A stretch of DNA of 64,000 nucleotides from Saccharopolyspora aridisoli (GCF_004348445.1 NZ_SMKV01000018.1:62001-126000); one strand, 5' to 3'. Counted from the first letter of the stretch, positions 33,281 through 41,745 are shown. Notes: generated by a model not told the origin, from the letters alone. Translations and numbers: made by a program.

Positions 33281-34106
33281 AGAGGGTGTCTCTCTTGGCG
33301 TGTTGGAGTCGTTTGAAGCAGACGAGGGCGGCTGCCAGGGCGAGGAAGGCTTTGAAGGTGTCGGCGCGGCGTTCATAGCGCAGGGTCAGGCGGCGGTAGC
33401 CGGTGAACGAGGCCATTGAGCGTTCGATGACCCACCGGTGGCGGCCGAGGCGTTGCTTGGACTCGATGTCCTTGCGCGCCAGTCGGGGTCGGATTCCCTT
33501 ATCCCTCAACCATCGGCGACGTTCGCGGCTGTTGTAGGTCTTGTCGCCATGCAGCTTCGCGGGTTTGCGGCGTCGCGGCCCGCGGCGGGAGCGGACCGGC
33601 GGGAATGCGTTGACCAGCGGGATCATCGCGTCACCATCAGCCGTGTTGCCTGCCGAGATTCCGGTGGCCATCGGCAAGCCGGTGGCGTCGGAGAGCACGT
33701 GGAGTTTCGAACCGGGTTTGCCGCGGTCTACCGGGCTCGGACCGGTCATAGGTCCCCCCTTTTGGGCCCGCACGTGGGCGGCGTCAACCACCGCGCGGGA
33801 CCAGTCGATCAAGCGCTGACCACCTCACTCGTCCAGCATCGCGTGATGGATCCGTGCCCACAAGCCCGCTTCGGTCCAGCGCACGAACCACCGGTGTGCG
33901 GTCGGGACCTTGACGCCGAACGACGGCGGCAGCCACCGCCACGCGCACCCGCTGGTGAGCACGTACACGATCGCCGTGAACACCATCCGAGGGTTCGCCG
34001 GCGCCCGACCACCACCCTGCGGGCGATCCTTGACCTCGGGAATCAACGGCTCGACCAGCTCCCACAGCTCGTCAGGAACCAACCGGCGCGACAACGCATC
34101 AACCAC
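33281..34106 (-). pseudogene. IS5-family transposase with an in-frame TGA
   Basis: One continuous frame from ATG 34106: VDALSRRLVPDELWELVEPL, PPSFGVKVPTAHRWFVRW, WARIHHAMLDE, then TGA at 33825-33827, then RLIDWSRAVVDAAHVRAQKGG, GKPGSKLHVLSDATG, LHGDKTYNSRERRRWLRDKG, GRHRWVIERSMASFTGYRRL and YERRADTFKAFLALAAALVC. Both halves are in the same frame, so this is a nonsense mutation in a single-ORF transposase rather than a frameshift signal. The frame runs out of the element into flanking DNA as far as 33117. Confidence 0.8.
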
Positions 34107-34158
34107 AACGGACGATCATCCCGGACGGCCGGTCAAGATTCAAACGAGACACGCTTTT
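33281..34158 (-). mobile_element. full-length IS5-family insertion sequence with a broken transposase
   Basis: About 878 bp bounded by imperfect terminal repeats AGAGGGTGTCTC (left) and the complement of GAGACACGCTTT (right), with TA next to each end. The transposase is on the minus strand. The right 257 bp recur in truncated form at 28085-28341. It landed 31 bases beyond the stop of the DUF4157 gene and inside a small monooxygenase gene. Confidence 0.85.
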
Positions 34159-34227
34159 AGTGATGGCTTCCAGGAACGCTTCGCGGTGGCCGGGCTTGAC
34201 CCGCAGGGAGACGACGAGGGCGAGCAT
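34159..34227 (-). pseudogene. start of an antibiotic-biosynthesis-monooxygenase (ABM) domain gene cut by an IS
   Basis: ATG at 34227 has AAGGAG in the right place and encodes MLALVVSLRVKPGHREAFLE, the standard first beta strand and helix of ABM-domain proteins, before running into the IS end at 34158. No continuation was recognised on the far side of the IS. It began 42 bases after the stop of the Ldh-type gene, so the two formed an operon. Confidence 0.65.
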
Positions 34228-34269
34228 GGGTGGCTCCTTGTTCTCTCGGGTGTCGTTGAGGGTGAGGGC

Positions 34270-35145
34270 TCAGGCGCAAATGGGGTTTTCGCTGGTCTCG
34301 GGCATCGGGACCCCGGTGGAGGAGGCCAGTTCGTTGAGGTCCTGCCACGTATTGGATCGCAAGGGTGATGCCGGCGGTGGAGTTGTGGGCAAGGTTGCGC
34401 TGTTCGATCTCGCCCGGCACGAAGAGCTCCGCAACGCCCGGGAACGGTCTTGGTTTCGGCGACGAGGGATTCCATCCGAGGAGGTGAACTCGTCCACCGG
34501 TTGCACGGCGGCGATGTCGACGATTATGAGGAAGTGCCCGCACCCGAACGGCGCTCGGGGTCGTAGGGGCCGGCGACCCCGGTGCCGAAGGAACTGCCCG
34601 TGAGCACACCGGCGAGGACGTCGAACATGAACGAGATGGCGTAAACCTTGTGGCCTGCCAGAGGCAGGATCAGGCCTTCCACGGCCTCGCGCGGATCCGT
34701 GGTGGGCACGCCGTTGGCGTCGGCGGCCCAGTTTTCGGGGATCGGTTCGCCGCGTTCCTCGGTGAGGTGAATCTTGCCGCGGGCGACGGCGGTGTTGGCG
34801 ATGTCCATGACGGCGGTGCCGTAGGAGCCGGCGGGGGCGGCGATCGACCACGGGTTGTTGCCGACGGACTTCTCCCGGTCGCCCCACGGTGCCATCGCCG
34901 GGCTGGCGTTGGTGGCCAGCAGGGCCAGGCATCCGGCGTCGGCGACCTTGCCGGTGAAGTAGGCGGCGGTGCCGAAGTGGTTCGAGTTGCGAATCGCGAC
35001 GCCGGCAATCCCGTGCGCCTGCGCCCGGTCGATGCCCAGTTCCACCGCTCGGTCGGTGACGACCTGGCCGATGCGGTCCTGGCCATCGAGGACGACCAGT
35101 GAACCGGTGTCGGTGATGATCTGCGGTTCACCGGCCGAGCGCATC
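34270..35145 (-). pseudogene. Ldh-family (malate/L-lactate-type) dehydrogenase, truncated and frameshifted
   Basis: The first intact stretch encodes LVVLDGQDRIGQVVTDRAVE, VAIRNSNHFGTAAYF, LLATNASPAMAPWGDREKSV and GNNPWSIAAPAG, hallmarks of the type 2 malate/lactate/ureidoglycolate dehydrogenases. Near 34545 the frame changes to GCGHFLIIVDIAAVQPVDEF, near 34475 to another giving LFVPGEIEQRNLAHN, and then back to DLNELASSTGVPMP with a stop at 34270. The N-terminal 60 or so residues are missing: the gene breaks off at a 32-bp palindrome. Confidence 0.85.
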
Positions 35146-35177
35146 GCTCCACGCGGTCCCGCGGGACCGCGTGGAGC
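35146..35177. repeat. 32-bp perfect palindrome at a gene-fusion junction
   Basis: Left half GCTCCACGCGGTCCCG (35146-35161) and right half CGGGACCGCGTGGAGC (35162-35177) are exact complements with no spacer. It separates the broken dehydrogenase from an IS256-family scrap. In plus-strand transcripts it would fold into a 15-bp hairpin followed by AGATCATTTTTC, so it could act as a terminator. Confidence 0.9.
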
Positions 35178-35182
35178 AGATC

Positions 35183-35312
35183 ATTTTTCTGGATCTCGAC
35201 GTCGTAGTCGAGGAAGGGAATGAATTCTTCCCAGGCGTTGCGCCGAAGTCGGATCACGGCGCCGTGTTGTTTACCCCATTTGTGGTCCAACTTGTCACAT
35301 TCAGTGACCGCT
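35183..35312 (-). pseudogene. IS256-family (Mutator-like) transposase fragment
   Basis: The minus strand encodes DHKWGKQHGAVIRLRRNAWE and EEFIPFLDYDVEIQK, a well-conserved segment near the C-terminus of IS256 transposases (KWGKRYPAxIRLWRNAWxEFIPFLDYDxEIR). Both ends are missing. It stops a few bases before the palindrome. Confidence 0.75.
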
Positions 35313-35392
35313 GGCCGGCCGCTGAAACCTACTAACCGAACACGCCGGAAAACACCGTTCCCGCTACAGCCCCACGGATTGGGTTGCTGGGC

Positions 35393-36418
35393 TCACTCGA
35401 CAGGAGCGCGGCCGGTCGTGGCGCGGGGTGTCAGTTGTGGAGTCAGGATGATTTCGGTGGGTGCCTCGCCAGCGATTTGTCGGGTGGCCTGTGCGATGAC
35501 TTCGGTGGCGATCTTGTCTGCGTCTTGGGCGACGGTGGTGAGGTTGATGTGGGCAAGTCGCGACAGTCGGGAGTCGTCGTAGCCGATGACCGAGATGTCC
35601 TCAGGGGAGTGGATTCCGCGGCGCAGCAGCACGTCTAGAACACCGATGGCGCACCGGTCGTTGAAGGCAACGATTCCGGTGGGTCGTGAAGCTTCCGAGG
35701 TGTCGAGCGTGTTGGTGATGGCGCGAACGCCATCGGATTCGGTGGGGCCGCCGGCGACGACGCGGGCTTCGCTCGCGTGTCCATGGTGTCTCATGCGCGC
35801 GGCGAATCCTGCTGCCCGCTCGGCAGATCCGGGTGCGTCTCCGCCGTCGATGTGCAGGATCCTTCTGTGTCCGAGGTCGATGAGGTGGTCAACTGCGGCT
35901 TCGATTCCGGCTGTGTCGTCGGTCCGAACGGAGCCGACCAGTTCGGTGCCCGATGGACGGGCCACGACCTGAGTGGGCATCCGCTTGGCAAGCGTTGCCA
36001 GATCGGGTGCGAGCATGCGTGATCCCAGCAGGACTGCGGCTTCGCACCGCTCCCGGATCAGGTCACCGATCGCGGCCTGTTCGTTCCGAGTGGGTGCGAC
36101 GGAGCTGAGTGCGATGTCGTAGCCCTGCGCTGCGGCGGCTGGGTAGAGCCGTTCAACCAGGTCACCGTGAAAGGGCTGCTGGAGTTCGAAGGCGACGCCG
36201 ATCAGTCGTGAGCGTGACTGCCGGAGTTTCTGGGCGCGACGGTCCGGCACGTATCCCAACTCGTCGGCCACGCGACGCACCCGTTCCCGGGTCTCGTCGC
36301 TCGCGCCAGGGGCGCCGCGCATGATGATCGACACCAACGCCACGGAGACGCCTGCTGCCGCGGCAACGTCGGTCATCGTCGGACGCCGGTCGCCTTGACC
36401 ATTTCGTGCCGCAGCCAT
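35393..36418 (-). CDS. LacI-family transcriptional regulator, probable repressor of inositol genes
   Basis: 341 residues. N-terminal LacI helix-turn-helix TMTDVAAAAGVSVALVSIIM with the hinge helix VADELGYVPDRRAQKLRQ, then a periplasmic-binding-like effector domain (LIGVAFELQQPFHGDLVERL, IVAFNDRCAIGVLDVLLRRG, ISVIGYDDSRLSRLAHINLT). ATG 36418 is preceded by GAAGGAG; an upstream extension is open but unsupported. It is divergent from iolG across 135 bases that contain a perfect palindrome, so it most likely represses the inositol operon and itself. Confidence 0.93.
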   Translation of the reverse strand: MAAARNGQGDRRPTMTDVAAAAGVSVALVSIIMRGAPGASDETRERVRRVADELGYVPDRRAQKLRQSRSRLIGVAFELQQPFHGDLVERLYPAAAAQGYDIALSSVAPTRNEQAAIGDLIRERCEAAVLLGSRMLAPDLATLAKRMPTQVVARPSGTELVGSVRTDDTAGIEAAVDHLIDLGHRRILHIDGGDAPGSAERAAGFAARMRHHGHASEARVVAGGPTESDGVRAITNTLDTSEASRPTGIVAFNDRCAIGVLDVLLRRGIHSPEDISVIGYDDSRLSRLAHINLTTVAQDADKIATEVIAQATRQIAGEAPTEIILTPQLTPRATTGRAPVE

Positions 36419-36497
36419 CGTGCTCCTTCTCGTGTCGGTTGCACGTCCCAGCAAAGAGACTCTTGACCCCGCTGGTGTGACGTACTTAGCATCGCCG

Positions 36498-36526
36498 ACT
36501 AGAACGTAGCACTAGAACGTTCTAGT
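36498..36526. promoter_or_regulatory. LacI-type operator of the inositol operon
   Basis: A perfect 16-bp palindrome ACTAGAAC-GTTCTAGT (36511-36526), with the half-site ACTAGAACGT repeated at 36498-36507. It sits 27-56 bases before iolG and about 80-110 bases from the divergent LacI start. Confidence 0.8.
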
Positions 36527-36553
36527 CTTCTACATCCCAGTTCGGAGAGTCAC

Positions 36554-37591
36554 ATGTCGTTGAATCCTCCGGTGCGGTTGGCGCTGGTCGGCGCGGGGCG
36601 GATCGGCTCGAACCACGCCGAGCTCGTGGCCCGTCACGTCCCCGGTGCTGAGCTCGTCGCCGTCGCCGATCCCACGCCGAATGCGGAGCGTCTCGCCGCC
36701 GATCTCGGCGTCGCCGTGGTCGAACGGTCGGTCGAGGCCGTTCTGGCGCAGCCGGATGTCGATGGTGTTTTGATCACCACGCCGGCTCGGACCCACACCG
36801 ACCTGGTCCTGCAGGCGGCAGCTGCGGGTAAGCACGTCTTCGTCGAAAAGCCGATGGCAGTGACCCTCGCTGACGCGGACCGCGCCATCGCGGCAGCGCG
36901 CGATGCGGGTGTGGTGCTGCAGGTCGGGTTCAACCGCCGGTTCGCGCCTGGTTGGGCGGCGGCGCGCGCCGCGATCGACGCCGGGAAGGTCGGGGCTCCA
37001 CAACTGCTGCGATCCGTGACCCGCGATCCCGGTCCGTTCTCGGCCGATCCTGGGCAGATCCCGCCCGGGACCATCTTCTTGGAAACGCTGATCCACGACT
37101 TCGACGCGCTGTGCTTCCTCAACCCGGGCGCGCGTCCCCTCCGGGTCACCGCATTGGCCGATGCGCTGATCCGCCCGGACGCCAAGCACTCCGGCCATCT
37201 CGACACGGCCGTGGTCACCGTCGAGTTCGACAACGGTGCAATCGCGACCGCGGAGGCGAGTTTCAGCGCGCTGTACGGCTACGACGTCCGGGCTGAGGTG
37301 TTCGGCTCGGGTGGCATGGTCACCGCTGGCGACGGCCGGGCCAGCGACATGACCTACTACGGCCCGGATGGGATCGGCATCGACACCGCGCGCCGCGACA
37401 CCGAGCTGCTGCGCGACGCCTACCTCGCCGAGTTCGTTGCTTTCACCAGCGCAATTCGTTCCGGCACACCCGCGCCGGTGACCGGTGAGGACGCCCGTAC
37501 CGCGCTGAGCGTCGCGCTCGCCGCGATCCGCAGCGCGTCCACCGGCGCTGCCGTGAAGCTGGCCGACATCGCATTGGAGGTCGCCTCGTGA
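36554..37591 (+). CDS. iolG: inositol 2-dehydrogenase (Gfo/Idh/MocA family)
   Basis: 345 residues. The NAD Rossmann motif LALVGAGRIGSNHAELV and the family signature EKPMAVTL (catalytic Lys) are present, followed by the C-terminal beta-sheet domain with GFNRRFAPGWAAARAAID, LIHDFDALCFL and FSALYGYDVRAEVFG. It oxidises myo-inositol to scyllo-inosose. First gene of the operon behind the LacI operator; the stop overlaps the next start (GTGA). Annotation as IolG rests on family and context; scyllo-inositol or another Gfo/Idh substrate cannot be excluded. Confidence 0.88.
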   Translation: MSLNPPVRLALVGAGRIGSNHAELVARHVPGAELVAVADPTPNAERLAADLGVAVVERSVEAVLAQPDVDGVLITTPARTHTDLVLQAAAAGKHVFVEKPMAVTLADADRAIAAARDAGVVLQVGFNRRFAPGWAAARAAIDAGKVGAPQLLRSVTRDPGPFSADPGQIPPGTIFLETLIHDFDALCFLNPGARPLRVTALADALIRPDAKHSGHLDTAVVTVEFDNGAIATAEASFSALYGYDVRAEVFGSGGMVTAGDGRASDMTYYGPDGIGIDTARRDTELLRDAYLAEFVAFTSAIRSGTPAPVTGEDARTALSVALAAIRSASTGAAVKLADIALEVAS

Positions 37592-38373
37592 CTGGCATCC
37601 GCTTGGCCGCTTGCGCCGAAATGCTCTACCTCGATCTGCCCTTCCTCGACCGGATCAAGCGAATCGCTGATCGTGGGTTGCTGGTGGAGATCTGGGACTG
37701 GTCGTCCAAGGACGTCGAGTCGCTGGCCGCCTCGGGCGCGGAATTCTCCTCTATGACCGGCTATTTGACCGGCAATCTCACCGAGCCGGAAGGGATCGCG
37801 GACCTGCTCGCCAGCGCCCGCCGCTCGCTCGAGGTCGCCGAGCGCCTCGACTGCCCTCGGCTCAACTTGCACGGCACCGGCCTCGGCGAGGGCGGGCTGC
37901 CGGTCCGGCCCGTTCAGGTGGTGACGCCCGCGATGTGGCTCACCGCCGCCAACACCCTGCGCCAGGTCGCTGAACTCGGCGCCCAAGCGGGCCGGACCTT
38001 CGTGCTCGAGAACCTCAACCTCGCAGTCGACCACCCCGGCACGCCGTTCGCCACGGCAGCCGACACCCTTGCCCTGGTACGGGCCGTTGACCATCCGAAC
38101 CTGCGATTGAACCTGGACCTCTACCACGCGCAGATCGGCGAGGGAAACCTGATCGAGCTCGTCACCGAGGCACTGCCGTACATCGGGGAGATCCAGGTCG
38201 CCGACGTGCCCGGGCGTTGTGAACCGGGAACCGGTGAGATCAACTACCCAGCTGTCGCCGCTGCGTTGAAGCGGATCGGCTACACAGGAGTCGTCGGACT
38301 CGAGGCCTGGGCCGCCGACGACCCGGACGCCGCACTGGAGGCGTTCGAAGCCGCCTTCACTGCTGCCGGCTGA
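37588..38373 (+). CDS. xylose-isomerase-like TIM barrel protein (hydroxypyruvate isomerase family, IolI/IolE/IolH-like)
   Basis: 261 residues starting with GTG, overlapping iolG by four bases. AP-endonuclease-2 type TIM barrel: VEIWDWSSKDVESLAASGAE, NLHGTGLGEGGLP, LENLNLAVDHPGTPF with the conserved metal-binding Glu, LNLDLYHAQIGEGNLIE (Asp/His ligands), IQVADVPGRCEPGTGEINYP and a C-terminal GLEAW glutamate. The pattern HAQ-GNL...DVPGR-EPGTGEI is closest to hydroxypyruvate isomerases. In inositol loci such proteins act as inosose isomerase or dehydratase. No separate IolE is seen here, so this may fill that gap. Confidence 0.82.
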   Translation: MTGIRLAACAEMLYLDLPFLDRIKRIADRGLLVEIWDWSSKDVESLAASGAEFSSMTGYLTGNLTEPEGIADLLASARRSLEVAERLDCPRLNLHGTGLGEGGLPVRPVQVVTPAMWLTAANTLRQVAELGAQAGRTFVLENLNLAVDHPGTPFATAADTLALVRAVDHPNLRLNLDLYHAQIGEGNLIELVTEALPYIGEIQVADVPGRCEPGTGEINYPAVAAALKRIGYTGVVGLEAWAADDPDAALEAFEAAFTAAG

Positions 38374-38477
38374 CTCGAACACCCAGGAACACAGAGCCCC
38401 AAGGGCCTCACCCCTTGCGCGAGGGGTTGTCCACCGCGCTTGGTCACCGCAATCTGCGGACGAGAATGGAGACATCG

Positions 38478-39911
38478 ATGTCCCACGACAGACCAGCACC
38501 CGGCACGAGCGGTATCTCGCTCCCATCGCTGCGGCCGGGGCCGCATCAGAAACGACTGGATCTCATCGCAGTCGTCGCCACCTTCGGTGGCCTGCTCTTC
38601 GGCTACGACACCGGAGTCCTCAACGGAGCGCTGGAACCGATGAAGGCCGATCTCGGCCTCACCTCGTTCACCGAGGGCCTCGTCGGTGCCACCTTGCTCA
38701 TCGGTGCCGCCGTCGGTGCCCTCACCTGCGGACGGATGAACGACAGCCTCGGTCGCAAGAAGACCTTGACGATCCTCGCCGTCATCTTCTTCGTCGGCAC
38801 GTTCGGGGCCGTCTTCGCCCCGAACCTCACCGTCATGCTGCCGGCGCGATTCATCCTCGGCCTCGCAGTCGGCGGAGCTTCGGTCACCGTCCCCGTGTAT
38901 TTGGCCGAGTTGGCACCGACCGAACGTCGCGGCACCCTCAGCGGCCGCAACGAGCTGGTGATCGTCACTGGCCAGCTGCTCGCCTTCATCGTCAACGCCG
39001 TCATCGCCAACATCTGGGGTGACCACGAGGGCGTGTGGCGTTACATGCTGGCCGTGTGCGCCATCCCAGCGGTCGTGCTGTTCATCGGCATGCTGCGGAT
39101 GCCGGAATCCCCGCGCTGGTTGATCTCGAAAGACCGGCACGACGACGCCCTCGCGGTGCTGATGCAGGTGCGCACCGAGGATCGAGCACGCGCGGAGATG
39201 GCCGAGGTCGAACAGCTCGCCGAGGAGGAGGAGCAAGCGCAGACCGGCGGGATCTCCGACCTGTCCGTCCCCTGGGTGCGTCACCTGCTGATTGCCGCGG
39301 TCGGTCTGGCGATCGCGCAACAGTGCACCGGGATCAATTCGGTGCTGTACTACGGGCAGCAGTTGCTGATCACCGCCGGCTTCGACGAGAACACGGCGAC
39401 GATCGCGAACGCCGCTGTGCCCGGTTCGTTCGGTGTGATCGCCTCGATCATCTGCTTGTGGGTGCTGATCGACCGCGTTCCTCGCCGCAAGCTCATCATC
39501 AGTGGGTTCGTTGCCACCACCACGTGTCACGGATCGATCGTCTGCGCCGCGTTCTTCCTGCCTGAGGGCGTCGTCAAGGCCTACATCATCCTCGGTGTCA
39601 TCGGTTTGTTCGTGTTCGCCATGCAGCTGATGCTCAACGTGCCGGTGTGGGTCTGCCTGTCGGAAATCTTCCCTCTGCGACTCCGGGGATTCGGTATGGG
39701 GGCCGCCGTCCTGATGCTGTGGATGACCAACGCTGTTCTGACCTATGGTTTCCCGATCATGCTCGACGTCACCGGGCTGGCAGGCGCATACCTGGTGTTC
39801 TTCGTCCTCGGCCTCTTCTGCATCGGCTTCCTCTGGAAGATGCTGCCCAACACCAGCGGACGCTCCCTGGAGGAGCTCGAAGAGTCCTTCGCCAAGGGCG
39901 ACTTCCGCTGA
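38478..39911 (+). CDS. MFS sugar/inositol transporter (IolT-like)
   Basis: 477 residues with twelve spans. Signatures: GYDTGVLNGALEPMKADLGL, GRMNDSLGRKKTL, RFILGLAVGGASVTVPVYLA, PESPRWLISKDRHDDAL, GINSVLYYGQQLL and the terminal LPNTSGRSLEELEESFA. These match the actinobacterial IolT1/IolT2 myo-inositol symporters. The ATG at 38478 is preceded by GGAG at the right spacing; an upstream in-frame ATG (38466) has none. It lies 104 bases after the TIM-barrel gene in the same orientation and supplies inositol to the pathway. Confidence 0.9.
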   Translation: MSHDRPAPGTSGISLPSLRPGPHQKRLDLIAVVATFGGLLFGYDTGVLNGALEPMKADLGLTSFTEGLVGATLLIGAAVGALTCGRMNDSLGRKKTLTILAVIFFVGTFGAVFAPNLTVMLPARFILGLAVGGASVTVPVYLAELAPTERRGTLSGRNELVIVTGQLLAFIVNAVIANIWGDHEGVWRYMLAVCAIPAVVLFIGMLRMPESPRWLISKDRHDDALAVLMQVRTEDRARAEMAEVEQLAEEEEQAQTGGISDLSVPWVRHLLIAAVGLAIAQQCTGINSVLYYGQQLLITAGFDENTATIANAAVPGSFGVIASIICLWVLIDRVPRRKLIISGFVATTTCHGSIVCAAFFLPEGVVKAYIILGVIGLFVFAMQLMLNVPVWVCLSEIFPLRLRGFGMGAAVLMLWMTNAVLTYGFPIMLDVTGLAGAYLVFFVLGLFCIGFLWKMLPNTSGRSLEELEESFAKGDFR

Positions 39912-39967
39912 ACTAGGCATCCGCGCTCAGCAAACGCACTCAACCGAGTCCAACGGGTAGGACCATC

Positions 39968-40348
39968 ATGACCATCATCGTTGCTGTACCGGATAGCCCC
40001 GAAGGTGCCGTCGCGTTCACGGCCGCAGTGGCCGAGGCCAAGCAAATCGGCACAGACCTCGTCGCGGTCAACTTGGGGCTGCGCCAACTCGATATTGCCC
40101 CGCTCGATCCGGCAGTGTCCGTCACCGTCGTTGACCGCCTCGGTCCCGATGACCGGGACCCCGTCGACGCAGTGCTCGACGAAATCACCGAGCGGAATGG
40201 CACCCGCCTCGTCATCGGCGTCAAGCAGCGAAGCCCAGTGGGCAAGGCATTCTTCGGCAGCGTAAGCCAGCGCCTGCTCCTCGACTCGCCGGTGCCCGTG
40301 CTTGCGGTCAAACCCTCCGAGGGCCAGGGCAATGCCGCGCGCAGCTGA
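39968..40348 (+). CDS. universal stress protein (UspA family)
   Basis: 126 residues, one Usp domain: TIIVAVPDSPEGAVAFTAAV, then NGTRLVIGVKQRSPVGKAFF with GSVSQRLLLDSPVPVLAVKP, the last part being the ATP-binding G-2x-G-9x-G-S/T-like loop. RBS GTAGGA upstream. Small Usp proteins frequently follow transporter genes in actinobacterial catabolic operons. Role unknown. Confidence 0.85.
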   Translation: MTIIVAVPDSPEGAVAFTAAVAEAKQIGTDLVAVNLGLRQLDIAPLDPAVSVTVVDRLGPDDRDPVDAVLDEITERNGTRLVIGVKQRSPVGKAFFGSVSQRLLLDSPVPVLAVKPSEGQGNAARS

Positions 40349-40491
40349 AGCACCCGCTCCGTGCACCGCAGCGTGGTCGTCTACATCGTGTGTTTGCGCC
40401 CTCGTCGCGTCGAGATCACCGCCGAGTTGCCGCCCGGCGAAAGCACTCTCAGCGTGCCAGTTATGGCCTTGTGACTGCACGGACCGCCCGA

Positions 40492-40530
40492 GCGGATCTC
40501 TTCGCTTTCGAAGGGTTCGCCCGGGCGGTC
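40492..40530 (+). terminator. stem-loop after the transporter/Usp operon
   Basis: Arms GACCGCCCG (40492-40500) and CGGGCGGTC (40522-40530) with a 21-base loop that can itself pair AGCG with CGCT. It divides the iolG-usp operon from the iolC operon. The remaining gap 40349-40757 holds the iolC promoter and no gene that I recognise. Confidence 0.5.
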
Positions 40531-40667
40531 AGGTGTCGCCGCGGAGGGAGAAGTCGAAGGGCCGGGTCCCAGGAGGGTTGCGGGGTTAGGCGGCGCTGGC
40601 TGGTGGTCACTGCTGCTTGATATCAGGACCACCCGACGTTATTAAGTGAATATGTACTGACAAATTA

Positions 40668-40697
40668 TTGACACCTGTTCTGGCTGCCGAGTAGACA
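40668..40697 (+). promoter_or_regulatory. candidate promoter of the iolC operon
   Basis: TTGACA (40668-40673) and TAGACA (40692-40697) with an 18-base spacer, 60 bases before the iolC start, in a locally AT-rich patch. TGACA is repeated at 40658-40662 and 40669-40673 (11-base spacing), possibly an activator or repressor site. Confidence 0.55.
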
Positions 40698-40757
40698 AGG
40701 GGCAGTCAGCTGTTCCGGCCGTTTTCGCGGCCGATGTCGTCCCCGGAGGTTTCCGCC

Positions 40758-41726
40758 ATGGGCAGCCCGTTCGAGGTCATCACGATGGGGCGGATCGGGG
40801 TGGACATCTACCCGTTGCAGACCGGTGTGCCGCTGCCGCAGGTGGAATCATTCGGCAAGTACCTGGGTGGGAGTGCCACGAACGTCGCGGTGGCGGCCGC
40901 CCGGCTCGGCCACCGCAGCGCGGTGATCAGCCGCACCGGCGCCGACCCGTTCGGCGAGTACATCCACCAGGCCCTGCAAGGCTTCGACGTCGACGATCGC
41001 TGGGTGAGTGCCGTCGAGCAGTACCCGACTCCGGTGACCTTCTGCGAGGTCTTCCCGCCGGATGACTTCCCGCTGTACTTCTACCGCCAGCCCAAGGCGC
41101 CGGACCTGGAGATCCACGCCGACGAGCTCGACCTCGACGCGATCGCCGAGGCGCGCGTGTTCTGGATGACCGGCACGGGCTTGGCCGAGGAGCCCAGCCG
41201 GTCGGCGACGCTGGCCGCGCTGCGGCACCGGGCCAAGCGCGGCACCACCGTGTTCGACCTCGACTGGCGGCCGATGTTCTGGCCGGACCACGACGAGGCG
41301 CGGCACTGGTACCAGCAGGCCCTGCCGCACGTCACGGTGGCGGTCGGCAACCTCGACGAGGTCGAGCGCGCGGTCGGCTCCCGCGATCCGGGCAAGGCCG
41401 CCGAATTGCTGCTGGATGCCGGGGTGGAGCTCGCCGTGGTCAAGCAGGGTCCGAAGGGCGTGCTGGCCCGCACCCGCGACTCCGAGGTGGTCGCGCCGCC
41501 GATGCCGGTCGAGGTGGTCAACGGCCTGGGCGCGGGCGATGCCTTCGGCGGTGCGCTGTGCCACGGCCTGCTGAAGGGCTGGGAGCCCGAGCGGACCATG
41601 CGGTTCGCCAACGCCGCGGGCGCGCTGGTGGCCTCGCGGCTGGCCTGCTCGTCGGCGATGCCCTACGAGCACGAGGTCGAGGCCCTGTTGTCCCCGAATT
41701 CCGACAAGTCGGCGCGCAGCGCCTGA
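40758..41726 (+). CDS. iolC: 5-dehydro-2-deoxygluconokinase
   Basis: 322 residues, PfkB/ribokinase fold. N-terminal VITMGRIGVDIYPLQTGVPL and GKYLGGSATNVAVAAARLG, C-terminal PfkB signature NGLGAGDAFGGALCHGLL with the catalytic Asp. The DIYP and PVTFCEVFPPDDFPLYFYRQP segments are specific for IolC. It phosphorylates 2-deoxy-5-keto-gluconate in inositol breakdown. The ATG at 40758 is supported by CCGGAGG eight bases upstream; the earlier ATG at 40734 lacks a site. Confidence 0.93.
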   Translation: MGSPFEVITMGRIGVDIYPLQTGVPLPQVESFGKYLGGSATNVAVAAARLGHRSAVISRTGADPFGEYIHQALQGFDVDDRWVSAVEQYPTPVTFCEVFPPDDFPLYFYRQPKAPDLEIHADELDLDAIAEARVFWMTGTGLAEEPSRSATLAALRHRAKRGTTVFDLDWRPMFWPDHDEARHWYQQALPHVTVAVGNLDEVERAVGSRDPGKAAELLLDAGVELAVVKQGPKGVLARTRDSEVVAPPMPVEVVNGLGAGDAFGGALCHGLLKGWEPERTMRFANAAGALVASRLACSSAMPYEHEVEALLSPNSDKSARSA

Positions 41727-41745
41727 CCCGCAGAGAGCGAGAACC

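Noticed and set aside
40390-40620. Short ORFs between usp and iolC
   Set aside because: They overlap a stem-loop and the promoter region and have random-like composition.
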